From NCBI GenBank assembly GCA_030430255.1, contig JAUIGD010000006.1, forward strand, positions 1 to 46,177: 46,177 nucleotides of DNA, given 5' to 3'. Every line of letters begins with the position of its first letter. The first letter of the stretch is position 1. Source of the stretch: Verrucomicrobiia bacterium. Its GTDB lineage: Bacteria; Verrucomicrobiota; Verrucomicrobiia; Verrucomicrobiales; DEV007. Shown one piece after another: positions 25,172-33,692 of the stretch. Below the pieces are notes generated by a model. It had not been told where the DNA came from and did not search any database. It saw only the letters and a list, made by a program, of their open reading frames with translations. The translations under genes were made by a program, and so were the position numbers.

Positions 25172-27933
25172 GGGGCGGCTGCGGGGGCGGGGGCTTCTGG
25201 GGCGGGGGCGGCGGCGGGTGGATCCGGGGCGGTTTCGGCGGCGACCTGCAGCACGGCGGCGGCCCGGCGTTCGAGGTCCATGCCGTTCCACTTCATCTTG
25301 GCGACGACCTCGAAGCGGCGCTCGCCGGGGGCGGCGTCGGCGGCGACCGTGATCGCCAGCGCGCCGGTGGCCGCGTCCTTGGCCACCGGCACATCGGGCG
25401 CGGTCAAACCGGATCCGTCGGGCAGCGCGGCGGCGAGGGTCAGGCCTTCGGCGAAGCCGTAGCGGCGCTCGATCTCCACCGGCAGCTCGATCGCCGACCC
25501 CGGCGCCGCGGCCGGCACGGGGCCGAGCTGGATCCGCACGGGCGCGGGCTCGATCTCGATGGTGATCGGGGGCGAGTGGTTCGCGAACTGGCGGTCCTGC
25601 GGCTTGGCGCGCTCGTTCGCCCCGTTGGCGGCGGCCTCGGCCGCCTTGCGGGCTTCCTCGGCGGCGGTGGCGGCCGCTGCGGCGGCCTTCAGCGCCTCCT
25701 CGGCGGCGGCGACCCTGTGCGCCTTCGCCTCCTCGGTCTCGGCGGTCGCCTCCCGCGCTTCGTCGAGCGCGGCCTTCGCGGCATCGCGCTCCTTGCGCCT
25801 CGCTTCCGCTGCCGCCGCGGCGTCCGCTTTGGCCTTCTCGGCGGCCTCGGCTTCGGCGACGTAGCGCCGGTAGCCGACCTTTGACTTGGCGGTGAGGTGG
25901 AGCTCGAAGGTGCCCGCTCGGAAGCGGTTGTTGTCGCGGTCGTTGCGCAGCTCGAAGGCGAGCGTGCCGCCCGCCTGATCCTTCTCGACCTGGACTTGCG
26001 GCGCTTTGTTACCGGTGCCCGCGAGCCCGCCCGCGTTCACGGTGATCTTGTCTTTGATCTCGCCGGTCTTGGTGAGCGTAAACGGGATCTCCAGCTTGGC
26101 GCCCAGCGAAGTCTGGATCGGTGCGGTCGCGTCACCTTCGCGGGCGATCGCCAAGGGCGCGGGGTCGGCGATGGCCGCGAGGGGAAATGCCTGTCCCAGG
26201 CGGGCCTGCACCGCCTCCTGGTCTGCGTCCCCGACCGTCCATCCCGCAGCGGCCGGCACCGCCTCCTTCTCGACTCGGGCACCGCCGATCTCGGCGGAAC
26301 CGAAAATCCGCAGCGCGGCATCGAAGGGCTCGGCCGCGCCGGGTGACGCGATGGCGAACAAGCAGCTGGATTCGCCGGCGGGGATCTTGCCGGAGATCGG
26401 CGCGCCCGGCAGGCCTTCTGCTTTGAGGGCGATCTCGCCCGCGAATCCGTCGCGGCGCAGGGCGTAGACTTGGACGATGCCGACCTCGCCGCGGCGCAAG
26501 GTGAGCCCGGCGCGCTCGACCCGTTTCCCGCCCTGGTTGTCGACCGCCGGGTTCGGCGCGGGAGCGGCGATCAAATCGAAGCGGGGCTGGGCGGTGCGCA
26601 CTTGGAGGCGGTAGCCCGCCCGGGTGCCGAACTGGTCCCGGAGCTCGACGCGGGCGGTGAAGTCGGCGTCGGCGGTGAAGCGCACGGCGGCGTCGCGGTG
26701 GTCGGTGCGGTAGGCGCGCCCGCCGATGTTCGCCCCGTCGTCGTCGGAGGAGCCGAGCGGCGTCGCGGAGCCGTCAGCGCCCAGCTTGAGCACCGTCAGC
26801 ACCGGGTCGGAGGGGGCGCCGAAGCGGTGCGAGAGCGCCTCGACGATGTAGGCTGTACCGGCGGCGGCGGCGAAGGTGAAATGGTCTGTCGAGCCGGGGG
26901 AGAAGCGCCCGCTCACCTCGCAGGGCACAGTTAGCGCTTGGGCGGAATCGGGAGCCGCGTTGTCTGCCGCGTCGATCGTGCTCGGCGCGTCGGCGTGGGC
27001 GACGAAGACGGCGTTCGAAGCGGCCGCGCCCTCGCCGAGGCGGAATTCAAAGCCGCGCAATCCCGCCGCTGCCGGGCCGTTGAGGGCGGAGCTCCGCGGT
27101 CGCCCCTCGGACGGGACATCGACCTCCATCTCGATGCGCTCCAAGCCGTCGCCCGCCGGCGTGCCGTCCGGGAGGTTGCGGCCGAAGACCTGCAGCGTCG
27201 TCCGCGTGCCGGGCGGCGCCGAGGCCGGGAGGACGTAGTCGATGTGCGGGCCCTCGCTCAAGCGGAGCCGGTAGCCGTAGCCGGTGCCGCCGCGCGCGAG
27301 CCGGTCGGAGACCCGGAGGGTCAGCGCGCCGTCGGCGGCGGGGGTGTGGTCGAGCAGCGGGTCGCCGTGCGCCGACTCCAAGGAGCGCGCCAGCTCCTCC
27401 CCCGAGGGGTCGAGCAGCACGAGCGAGCCGTCGGTGCGCGAACCCAGCCGTGCGGCACTCATCTCGACGAAGAAACGCTGGCCGGCTTTGGCATCGATTC
27501 GGAAGTGGTGCGCGGCGCCTGCTTCGGCGACGCCGTCCCAGACCGTGCCGGGCGTGAGCGCGACCGCCTTGTCCGCCCCTTTCGCCTCGCCGGGCACCGT
27601 CGCGACGGGAAAGGCGCCGATTTGGAACGCCCGCGGGAGGCTGGCGCCCCAGTCACCGGTGACCCAGGCGTCGTAGGTGCCGGGGGGCACGTCGGCGGCG
27701 ACAGTCAGCTGGAAGCGGTTGGCTTCGCCGGGTGTCGCGGTGATTCCCGGGTGGCTGAAATGCAGGGTCGCGCCCTCCAGTTCGGCGCCCGCGATACCCA
27801 CCTCGGCGGAGCGGCCGATCTGTGCGCCCATCGGCGAAACCGCGTCGAGGCGCGCGACCGGCAGCTGGGCGTGGGCTGCCGCGGCGAAGGCGAGGAAAGC
27901 GAGCGGGGCGCGGAGCGCCGCCTTCCAAAACAT
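25168..27933 (-). CDS. Exported PPC-domain protein with coiled coil and in-frame REP copy
   Basis: 921 residues. The signal peptide is MFWKAALRAPLAFLAFAAAA, cut near AHA. An IPT/Ig-like opening (VSPMGAQIGRSAEVGIAGAE) is followed by pre-peptidase C-terminal (PPC) beta domains (for example the segment with FVEMSAARLGSRTDGSLVLLD), further beta-rich regions, and an Ala/Glu/Lys coiled coil around residues 690-780. Residues 277-283 are encoded by a REP-like 20-mer (see the repeat at 27085). The ATG at 27933 was chosen because the signal peptide starts there; an in-frame ATG at 28035 inside the tandem repeats would add 34 residues. The stop overlaps the cytochrome gene start. It is probably a cell-surface partner of the WD40/cytochrome protein. 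Confidence 0.85.
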   Translation of the reverse strand: MFWKAALRAPLAFLAFAAAAHAQLPVARLDAVSPMGAQIGRSAEVGIAGAELEGATLHFSHPGITATPGEANRFQLTVAADVPPGTYDAWVTGDWGASLPRAFQIGAFPVATVPGEAKGADKAVALTPGTVWDGVAEAGAAHHFRIDAKAGQRFFVEMSAARLGSRTDGSLVLLDPSGEELARSLESAHGDPLLDHTPAADGALTLRVSDRLARGGTGYGYRLRLSEGPHIDYVLPASAPPGTRTTLQVFGRNLPDGTPAGDGLERIEMEVDVPSEGRPRSSALNGPAAAGLRGFEFRLGEGAAASNAVFVAHADAPSTIDAADNAAPDSAQALTVPCEVSGRFSPGSTDHFTFAAAAGTAYIVEALSHRFGAPSDPVLTVLKLGADGSATPLGSSDDDGANIGGRAYRTDHRDAAVRFTADADFTARVELRDQFGTRAGYRLQVRTAQPRFDLIAAPAPNPAVDNQGGKRVERAGLTLRRGEVGIVQVYALRRDGFAGEIALKAEGLPGAPISGKIPAGESSCLFAIASPGAAEPFDAALRIFGSAEIGGARVEKEAVPAAAGWTVGDADQEAVQARLGQAFPLAAIADPAPLAIAREGDATAPIQTSLGAKLEIPFTLTKTGEIKDKITVNAGGLAGTGNKAPQVQVEKDQAGGTLAFELRNDRDNNRFRAGTFELHLTAKSKVGYRRYVAEAEAAEKAKADAAAAAEARRKERDAAKAALDEAREATAETEEAKAHRVAAAEEALKAAAAAATAAEEARKAAEAAANGANERAKPQDRQFANHSPPITIEIEPAPVRIQLGPVPAAAPGSAIELPVEIERRYGFAEGLTLAAALPDGSGLTAPDVPVAKDAATGALAITVAADAAPGERRFEVVAKMKWNGMDLERRAAAVLQVAAETAPDPPAAAPAPEAPAPAAAP
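27085..27104. repeat. REP-like palindrome, family A, inside a coding sequence (copy 3)
   Basis: Read on the minus strand, it matches the 28-kb copies at 17 of 20 positions and includes the perfect palindrome GCGGAGCTCCGC (27086-27097). It codes in frame for part of EGRPRSSAL in the PPC protein. Confidence 0.6.
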
Positions 27934-27938
27934 TGGAG

Positions 27939-27958
27939 GGCGGACCTCCGTGTCCGCC
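27939..27958. repeat. REP-like hairpin directly upstream of the PPC gene start (copy 4)
   Basis: Arms GGCGGAC and GTCCGCC flank a 6-nt loop. Read on the minus strand, it matches copy 1 at 17 of 20 positions. One of the differences is a G-C to C-G exchange that keeps the stem. It ends five bases before the ATG, so in mRNA the hairpin would sit over the ribosome-binding region; no Shine-Dalgarno is visible. Confidence 0.65.
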
Positions 27959-27970
27959 GTGACTGCCGGG

Positions 27971-28303
27971 GGCGGTGCCGCCACGGGAGCGGTTCGATTT
28001 GCCCTTCGAGCGGAAACGAGATGCGGGGGCTTCATCGGATCGAAGTCGGCGGAGGCGGAGCTCCGCCCTCCGAGGGGTTGGGGGCCGCTGCGGGAGCGGT
28101 TTGATTTGCCCTTCGAGCGGAAACGAGATGCGGGGGCTTCATCGGATCGAAGTCGGCGGAGACGGAGCTCCGCCCTCCAAGGGGTTCGGGGCCGCCACGG
28201 GAGCAGCTTGGTTTGCCGTTTGAGCGGAAACGAGATGCGGGGGCTTCATCGGATCGAAGTCGGCGGAGGCGGAGCTCCGCCCTCCGAGGGGTTCGGGGCT
28301 GCC
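27971..28303. repeat. Three tandem 107-bp repeats carrying family A palindromes (copies 5-7)
   Basis: Corresponding points at 28001, 28108 and 28215 give an exact 107-bp period, with a few substitutions between units. Each unit holds one REP-like 20-mer (28048-28067, 28155-28174, 28262-28281) followed by CCTCC and a GAGGGGTT(G/C)GGG-type segment. The block fills most of the 382-bp gap between the DUF1549 and PPC genes. Each unit also carries a minus-strand ATG in a short open frame (MKPPHLVSA); only that of unit 1 is in frame with the PPC gene. I see no gene or terminator in the gap. Confidence 0.9.
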
Positions 28304-28315
28304 TTGCGGTGCCGC

Positions 28316-30910
28316 TCAATGGTTGAACAGGAACTCCTTCGTGTTGAGCAGCGCCCAGACGAGGTCCTCGTAGGCCATCTTGCCGGCGGCGGCGACATCC
28401 TCGCCGGCGGCTTCCGCGGCGGATCGCTTCTTGGCCAGGTACTCTTGGGCGAGGCTCAGTTCGTCGGCATCGGGCTCGCGGGCGAACGCCCTCATGTACA
28501 GCTCCGTGAGCTTCTCGGCGTCGGCGCGCGCGGTGTCGCCGGCGAGCTGCGAGGCGGTGCCGGCGCCGGAGGCGAGCTTGTCCTGGATGTTCTTCGAGTT
28601 CAGGAGGTGCAGGGTCTGGGCGAGGCTGGCGCCCTGGGCGCGCTCGCACTCACAGGCGCTGTCCATCTCCGGGCGGCCGAAGACGGTGAGGAAGTAGGAG
28701 CTGGCGTTGTAGCTGTCGTCGGGCAGCTCGACGGCGCGGGTGCCGGGGAGCTGGCCCTCGAAGAGGGTCGCGGTCCCGGTGATGGTGTCGATGGAGTCGA
28801 GCAGCACCTCGGCGGTCAGGCGCTCGGGGAAGTAGCGCGAGTAGTTCTGTCGGTCGGCCGCGTTGTGGTCGTTGGGGATGGCGCTGAGCCCGTAGGTCTC
28901 CGAGGTGCAGATGGCGCGCACCAGCGCCTTCAGGTCGAAGTTTGTCTCCACAAGGTGGTTAGACAGCGCCGCGAGCAGGGCGGGGTTGGTGGGCGGGTTG
29001 GTGACCCGCATGTCGTCCTCCGGCTCGACGAGCGCGCGGTGGAAGAAATGCTTCCAGTAGCGGTTGGCGAGCATGGGCGCGAAGTAGGGGTTGTCCTCCG
29101 AGGTCAACCAATCGGCGAGCGGCTCGCGCGGGTCGGCGGTCGGGGCGAGCTCGAGCTCGGCGCCGCCGAGGGGCGTGGGTTTGACGGCTTGGCCGGTCTT
29201 CGGGTTTTGGGCCGAGGCGGTGCCGACCTGGTGGAAGACCGCCTGCTCGCCCGGGGTGGCGGTGTTCTTTTTGCCGACGCGCGAGAAGAAGGCCTCGAAC
29301 CCGTAGTAGTCCTGCTGGCTCCACTTCTCGTAGGGGTGATGGTGGCACTCGGCGCATTGCAGGCGGATGCCGAGGAAGACCTGGGCGGTGTCCTGGAGCT
29401 GCTCCTTCTTGGTCGGGACGTTGCGGTACCAGGCGGCGGCGGGGTTGTGGGCGATCTCGCCCTTGGCGGTGATCAGCTCGGCGACGAACTGGTCGTAGGG
29501 CTTGTTCTCGTGCAGCGAGGCGCGCACCCACTCGTGGAAGGCGTCGGTGCCGCGGGCGTAGTTGCCGGCCTTGCGTTTGTTGCGCAGGATGGCGGTCCAC
29601 TTGTTGGCGAAGTGGTCGGCGTAGTCGTCGGAGGCGAGCAGCCGGTCGACGAGCCGCGCGCGTTTGTCGGGGGCGTCGTCGTTCCGGAACGCCTCCGCCT
29701 CGCCGAGCGTCGGCAGGCGGCCGGCGATGTCGACGGTGACGCGGCGCAGGAAGGTGGCGTCGTCGCAGGGTTCGGAGGCGGGCAGCCCGAGCGTGCGCAG
29801 CTTGGCGAAGACGTGCTCGTCGATGAAGTTGCGCGGCGCGGGCAGGGAGTCGGTCGGGGCGCCGAGCGGGATCGTCGCCTGGAAGACGGCGACCTTCTCC
29901 TGGAAGCGCACCATGACGGCGGCGTCGCCGGTCTGCCCCTCCAGCATGGTCACGAGCCCGGTCTGGTCGACCTCGGCCATCTCCTTCTGGTTGGATTCGA
30001 AGTTGGCGATGCGGGTGATGTCGCGCGCCGAGCCGTCGGAGTAGTGGGCGGTGACGGCGAGCTGCTGCTGGCTGCCGGGGCCGACGATGCGCGCGTCCGG
30101 GAAGACGGCGATGCGTTCCACGACGGGGTCCTCGGCCGAGCCGTAGGGCATGCCCTGCTCCATCCAGCGGACGATCGCCTTGTAGTCCCAGCTGTCGCGC
30201 GAGAAGCGCTCGCCGCCGCCGTGGGGGAGTTCGCCGGTGGACTTGCGCAGCAGCAGGCTGTGCTCCGGGGCGGCGGGGAAGAGCCTCCGACCGCGCGATT
30301 CCTTCACGAGGTACTCGTAGTCCTCGACCGGGGTGTAGCCGAGCAGAGACAGGCGGAAGCCGTTCTGGCCCTCGCTCTTGCCGTGGCAGCCGCCACCGTT
30401 GCAGCCGTGCTTGGTGAACAGCGGCACGATCTCGTTGGGGAAGTTGACGGGCAAAGGCGTCGCCGCGCCCGCGACCGAGAGCTGCAGCTGGGCGGTGCCC
30501 CCTTCTGGTGTGGTGGCGGTGAGCGTGGCGGCGCCGTCGGCGAGCGGGGTGACGAGCCCGCCCTGGGAGATCTCGACCAACCCGGGTGGCTCGGCCGTAT
30601 ACTGGACGGAGCGCGTGAGGTCGGCGCCGCGGTCGCTCACCACGAGCTGGAGCCAAGAGTCCGGGCCGCGGAGGACGGCGCCGGAACCGGGCGCGGCGAC
30701 GGCGTGGATCTCGAGGGCGCGGGCGGGCGGTGCGGCGAGGCCGAAGGCGAATGCGGCTGCCGCGAGCGCGATGTGGCATCGGCGTCCCGCCGATGTCCGT
30801 CCCGACGGCGTCCCGCCGTCGGTTCCCGAGTCCGGCTCAGAGGCGAGACGCCTCTGGCACTCACATCGGCGGGACGCCGATGCCACGGTTTGAACTGAGG
30901 TTTCCTTCAT
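28316..30910 (-). CDS. DUF1549/DUF1553 exported haem-motif protein with REP-interrupted signal peptide
   Basis: 864 residues. After the N-terminus come a Big_2-like Ig domain (68-148), a CX4CH haem-type motif CNGGGCH (170-176), a second Ig-like domain (about 265-350), DUF1549 (about 360-560, containing the CXXCH motif CAECH) and DUF1553 (about 610-840). Family knowledge: these proteins pair with DUF1501 proteins in Planctomycetes and Verrucomicrobiota; their function is unknown and a redox role is suggested. The start lies three bases after the DUF1501 stop. Residues 9-46 are encoded exactly by a 114-bp palindromic element (30773-30886), and the hydrophobic signal core begins at residue 47 (IALAAAAFAFGLAAPPARA). 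Without the element the signal peptide would be normal. Confidence 0.9.
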   Translation of the reverse strand: MKETSVQTVASASRRCECQRRLASEPDSGTDGGTPSGRTSAGRRCHIALAAAAFAFGLAAPPARALEIHAVAAPGSGAVLRGPDSWLQLVVSDRGADLTRSVQYTAEPPGLVEISQGGLVTPLADGAATLTATTPEGGTAQLQLSVAGAATPLPVNFPNEIVPLFTKHGCNGGGCHGKSEGQNGFRLSLLGYTPVEDYEYLVKESRGRRLFPAAPEHSLLLRKSTGELPHGGGERFSRDSWDYKAIVRWMEQGMPYGSAEDPVVERIAVFPDARIVGPGSQQQLAVTAHYSDGSARDITRIANFESNQKEMAEVDQTGLVTMLEGQTGDAAVMVRFQEKVAVFQATIPLGAPTDSLPAPRNFIDEHVFAKLRTLGLPASEPCDDATFLRRVTVDIAGRLPTLGEAEAFRNDDAPDKRARLVDRLLASDDYADHFANKWTAILRNKRKAGNYARGTDAFHEWVRASLHENKPYDQFVAELITAKGEIAHNPAAAWYRNVPTKKEQLQDTAQVFLGIRLQCAECHHHPYEKWSQQDYYGFEAFFSRVGKKNTATPGEQAVFHQVGTASAQNPKTGQAVKPTPLGGAELELAPTADPREPLADWLTSEDNPYFAPMLANRYWKHFFHRALVEPEDDMRVTNPPTNPALLAALSNHLVETNFDLKALVRAICTSETYGLSAIPNDHNAADRQNYSRYFPERLTAEVLLDSIDTITGTATLFEGQLPGTRAVELPDDSYNASSYFLTVFGRPEMDSACECERAQGASLAQTLHLLNSKNIQDKLASGAGTASQLAGDTARADAEKLTELYMRAFAREPDADELSLAQEYLAKKRSAAEAAGEDVAAAGKMAYEDLVWALLNTKEFLFNH
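30773..30886. repeat. Composite REP element (family B) inside the DUF1549 gene
   Basis: Perfect 24-bp inverted arms at 30773-30796 and 30863-30886 are each self-complementary (ATCGGCG-TCC-CGCCGAT). Between them lie two further hairpins, GACGGCGTCCCGCCGTC (30804-30820) and AGAGGCGAGACGCCTCT (30839-30855). The total length is 114 bp (38 codons), in frame with the host gene. The organisation resembles a BIME (mosaic of REPs). Confidence 0.85.
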
Positions 30911-30913
30911 GGT

Positions 30914-32260
30914 TCAGACGAGTTCGGCGACCGGCGCGTATCCCTCGACGAGGTAGCGCGGGCGGCCGGTGAGGTCGGTGACGGTGGTCTGGGCGGCGTC
31001 GATGCCGAGGTTGTGGTAGAGGGTGGCGAAGATCTCCGGGAACTCGACGGGGCGGTCGGCGGCCTCGCCGCCGAGGCGGTCGGTGGAGCCGAGAGCGAAG
31101 CCCGTGTTCATGCCGCCGCCGGAGAGCAGCGCGCAGGAGACGCCGGGCCAGTGGTCGCGCCCCCCCTGGGCGTTGATCTTGGGCGAGCGTCCGAACTCAC
31201 CCCAGGCGATCACCGTCACGTCGTCGAGCATGCCGCGGTCGGCGAGGTCTTCGACGAGCGCGCTGTAGGCCTGGTCGAAGTCGGGCAGGTTCTCCTTCGC
31301 GTGTTTGAAGTTCGAGCCGTGCCAGTCCCAGAAGCTGTAGCTGAGCGTGACCACGCGGGCGCCGGCCTCGACGAGGCGCCGGGCGGCGAGGAACTGCCCG
31401 TTCAGCCGCGGTGCGGCGTCGCCCTGCTCCTTCGCCGTGCCATCGCCGTAGCGCGCGCGGACGCGGTCGGGCTCGCGGGAGATGTCGAGCGCCTCGGCGA
31501 GCTTGCTCGAGGTGAGGATGTCGAGCGCCTGCTGGTTGAAGCCGTCGAGCCCCGCGACCTCGCCGCTGGCGTCGACGTCGCGCCGCAGGCGGTCGAAGCC
31601 GCGCAGCAGGGCGGCGCGGTCGCCGAGGCGTTCGGGCGTGACGCCTTCGAGGGTCATGTCGGCGAGCGTGTCGCCGTTGGGGCGGAAGGGTTTGTGGGCG
31701 GCGCCGAGGAAGCTGCCCTCGCCGAAGTTGTACGGCTTGTGGCGCATCTTCGGCGACAGGTTGATGTAGGGCGGCGAACCGGCGGCGCGCCCGGCGTCGG
31801 CGTCGAGCTTCGCCACCGCCGAGCCGATCTCCGGCCAGCCGCCGGCGGGGGCGTTGTCGTTGTGGCGGCCGGTGAGGCACTGGTGCGAGTAGTGGCGGTC
31901 CTTGGCCCCCACCATCGCGCGGACGAAGACGCATTGGTCGGCGATCGCGCCGATGCGCGGCAAGTGCTCGCAGAGGCGCAGGCCCGGGATGCGGGTGGGG
32001 GCGGATTTGAACTCGCCGCGGATCTCGGAGGGGGCGTCCTCCTTGATGTCGTACATGTCCTGGTGCGGCGGGCCGCCCGGCATGTAGATCATGATGACGG
32101 CCTTGTCGCGGCGGGCGCCGCCCGGCGCCGCCGCGCCGGCGCGGAGCAGGTCGGGCAAGGCGAGCCCGCCCAGCCCGAGGCCGCCGATCTTCAGGAAGTT
32201 CCGGCGACCGGTGCCGTCGCAGAACCGGTGGGACGGCTTTCCTCCGGAGATGGTGAGCAT
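30914..32260 (-). CDS. DUF1501 protein, Tat-exported (copy 2)
   Basis: 448 residues. A twin-arginine signal is visible in GRRNFLKIGGLGLGGLALPD. The DUF1501 body shows [44 protein letters not shown] and the late [20 protein letters not shown], all family landmarks. Family knowledge: DUF1501 is related to the alkaline phosphatase/sulfatase superfamily and is encoded beside DUF1549/DUF1553 genes; its substrate is unknown. It is about 450 residues, like its upstream neighbour, and looks like an old tandem duplicate. It ends three bases before the DUF1549 start, indicating cotranscription. Confidence 0.93.
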   Translation of the reverse strand: MLTISGGKPSHRFCDGTGRRNFLKIGGLGLGGLALPDLLRAGAAAPGGARRDKAVIMIYMPGGPPHQDMYDIKEDAPSEIRGEFKSAPTRIPGLRLCEHLPRIGAIADQCVFVRAMVGAKDRHYSHQCLTGRHNDNAPAGGWPEIGSAVAKLDADAGRAAGSPPYINLSPKMRHKPYNFGEGSFLGAAHKPFRPNGDTLADMTLEGVTPERLGDRAALLRGFDRLRRDVDASGEVAGLDGFNQQALDILTSSKLAEALDISREPDRVRARYGDGTAKEQGDAAPRLNGQFLAARRLVEAGARVVTLSYSFWDWHGSNFKHAKENLPDFDQAYSALVEDLADRGMLDDVTVIAWGEFGRSPKINAQGGRDHWPGVSCALLSGGGMNTGFALGSTDRLGGEAADRPVEFPEIFATLYHNLGIDAAQTTVTDLTGRPRYLVEGYAPVAELV

Positions 32261-32306
32261 GGCAGCGGGCGCGGTCTTGTGTGGTGTCGGCGGAGATTTG
32301 CTAGGC

Positions 32307-33659
32307 TCAGACGAGCTCGCGCATCGGCGCGAACTGCTGGTCGACGAGGTAGCGCGGCCGCCCGGTGAGGTCGGTGACGGTCGCCTTGTTCACGTCGATG
32401 CCGACGTTGTGGTAGAGCGTGGCGAAGACCTCCTGGAAATCGACCGGCCGCTCGGCGGCCTCGCCGCCGTCGCGCGTGGTGGCGCCGACCACCTGGCCGG
32501 TGTTCATGCCGCCGCCCGCTAACAAAGCGCAGGAGACCTTCGGCCAGTGGTCGCGCCCGCCCTGCGGGTTGATGACCGGCGTGCGGCCGAACTCGCCCCA
32601 GACGACGACCGAGACGTCTTTGTCGAGGCCGCGGTCGTGCAGGTCTTGGACGAGGGTGGCCACGCCCTGGTCGAGCATGGGGAAGTCGGTGCGCGCGCGG
32701 CCGAAGTTGTTGCCGTGCCAGTCCCAGCGGCTGAACCCGATGGTCACGCAGCGGGCGCCGGCCTCAACGAGCCGCCGCGCCATGAGGAATTGGTCGAGCC
32801 GCTTCCAGGGGCCGTCGGCGGTGAGCTTCTCGGTGCCTTTGCCGTAACGCTCGACCAGCTTCGGGTCCTCCTTGGAGAGGTCGAATGCCTCCGCCAGTTT
32901 GCTGGAGGTCAGCACCCCGTAGGCCTGCTGCCCGAAGGCGTCGAGCCCCTCCATCATGCCGGAGCTGTCGACGTCGCGGCGGAAGGTGTCGATGCTGCCG
33001 AGCAGCGCGCGCCGGTCGCCGAGGCGCTCGATGCTGATCCCCTTCAGCTCGACGTCGGCGGCGCCGCCGCCGCGGTTCGGGGTGAAGGCGGCGTGGCTCG
33101 GGCCGCAGAAGCCGGTCTGGCCGGGGTCGCCCCACTGGTCGTGGCCGCACTTTGGCGACAGCCCGACGAAGGGCGGCACAGCGTCGCTGGCCGGGCCCTC
33201 GAGCGAGGAGAGGACGGCGCCGATGGACGGCCAACCGCCTGGCGGGGCGTTGCGCGGCGAGCGCCCGGTCAGGCACTGCTGGGCGTCGTGGCCGCCGTGG
33301 GCGCCGACCATCGAGCGGACGAAAGCGAACTTGTCCGCCATCGACGCGATCTTCGGGAACAGCTCGCCGATCTCGATGCCCGGCACGTTCGTTTTGATCG
33401 GTTTGAACTCGCCGCGGATGTTGGACGGGGCATCGACCTTGATGTCCCACATGTCCTGGTGCGGCGGGCCGCCGGCGAGGAAGACCATGATGACCGCCTT
33501 GTGGCCGAGGCCCTCGCCCTCGCGCTTCGATGCCGCTTCGGCGGCGAGGATCTGGGGCATCGAGGCGCCGCCCAGCGCGAGGCCGCCGACTTTGAGGAAC
33601 CCGCGCCGCGACATCCCGTCGCAAAAGCGCCCTGAATCGGTCGAAGTGATCGATAGCAT
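32307..33659 (-). CDS. DUF1501 protein, Tat-exported (copy 1, first gene of the cluster)
   Basis: 450 residues, with Tat motif [19 protein letters not shown] and the same landmarks as its neighbour ([63 protein letters not shown]). The ATG at 33659 was chosen because the conserved opening [20 protein letters not shown] matches the start of the neighbouring paralogue (MLTISGGKPSHRFCDGTGRR); the frame extends upstream into the presumed promoter. The first gene of the six-gene minus-strand cluster, 46 bp before the second copy. Divergent from the CotH gene. A palindromic operator-like site lies 33 bp upstream of the start. Confidence 0.93.
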   Translation of the reverse strand: MLSITSTDSGRFCDGMSRRGFLKVGGLALGGASMPQILAAEAASKREGEGLGHKAVIMVFLAGGPPHQDMWDIKVDAPSNIRGEFKPIKTNVPGIEIGELFPKIASMADKFAFVRSMVGAHGGHDAQQCLTGRSPRNAPPGGWPSIGAVLSSLEGPASDAVPPFVGLSPKCGHDQWGDPGQTGFCGPSHAAFTPNRGGGAADVELKGISIERLGDRRALLGSIDTFRRDVDSSGMMEGLDAFGQQAYGVLTSSKLAEAFDLSKEDPKLVERYGKGTEKLTADGPWKRLDQFLMARRLVEAGARCVTIGFSRWDWHGNNFGRARTDFPMLDQGVATLVQDLHDRGLDKDVSVVVWGEFGRTPVINPQGGRDHWPKVSCALLAGGGMNTGQVVGATTRDGGEAAERPVDFQEVFATLYHNVGIDVNKATVTDLTGRPRYLVDQQFAPMRELV

Positions 33660-33692
33660 CGCGTGATTGAGTGTGGAGGTTGAGCAGAAGTC

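Noticed and set aside
27934-28035. Start of the PPC protein at the ATG in repeat unit 1
   Set aside because: The added 34 residues come from the repeat and would bury the signal peptide; no Shine-Dalgarno is present. It is kept only as a testable alternative in the tandem-repeat finding.
27971-28303. CRISPR-like array
   Set aside because: The 107-bp units are directly joined and similar over their whole length, with no unique spacers and no cas genes nearby.
27677-30898. A plus-strand open frame of 1073 codons opposite the PPC and DUF1549 genes
   Set aside because: It is antisense to two well-supported genes, spans the tandem repeats, and translates to Gly/Arg/Glu-rich low-complexity sequence. 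Such shadows are expected at this GC content.
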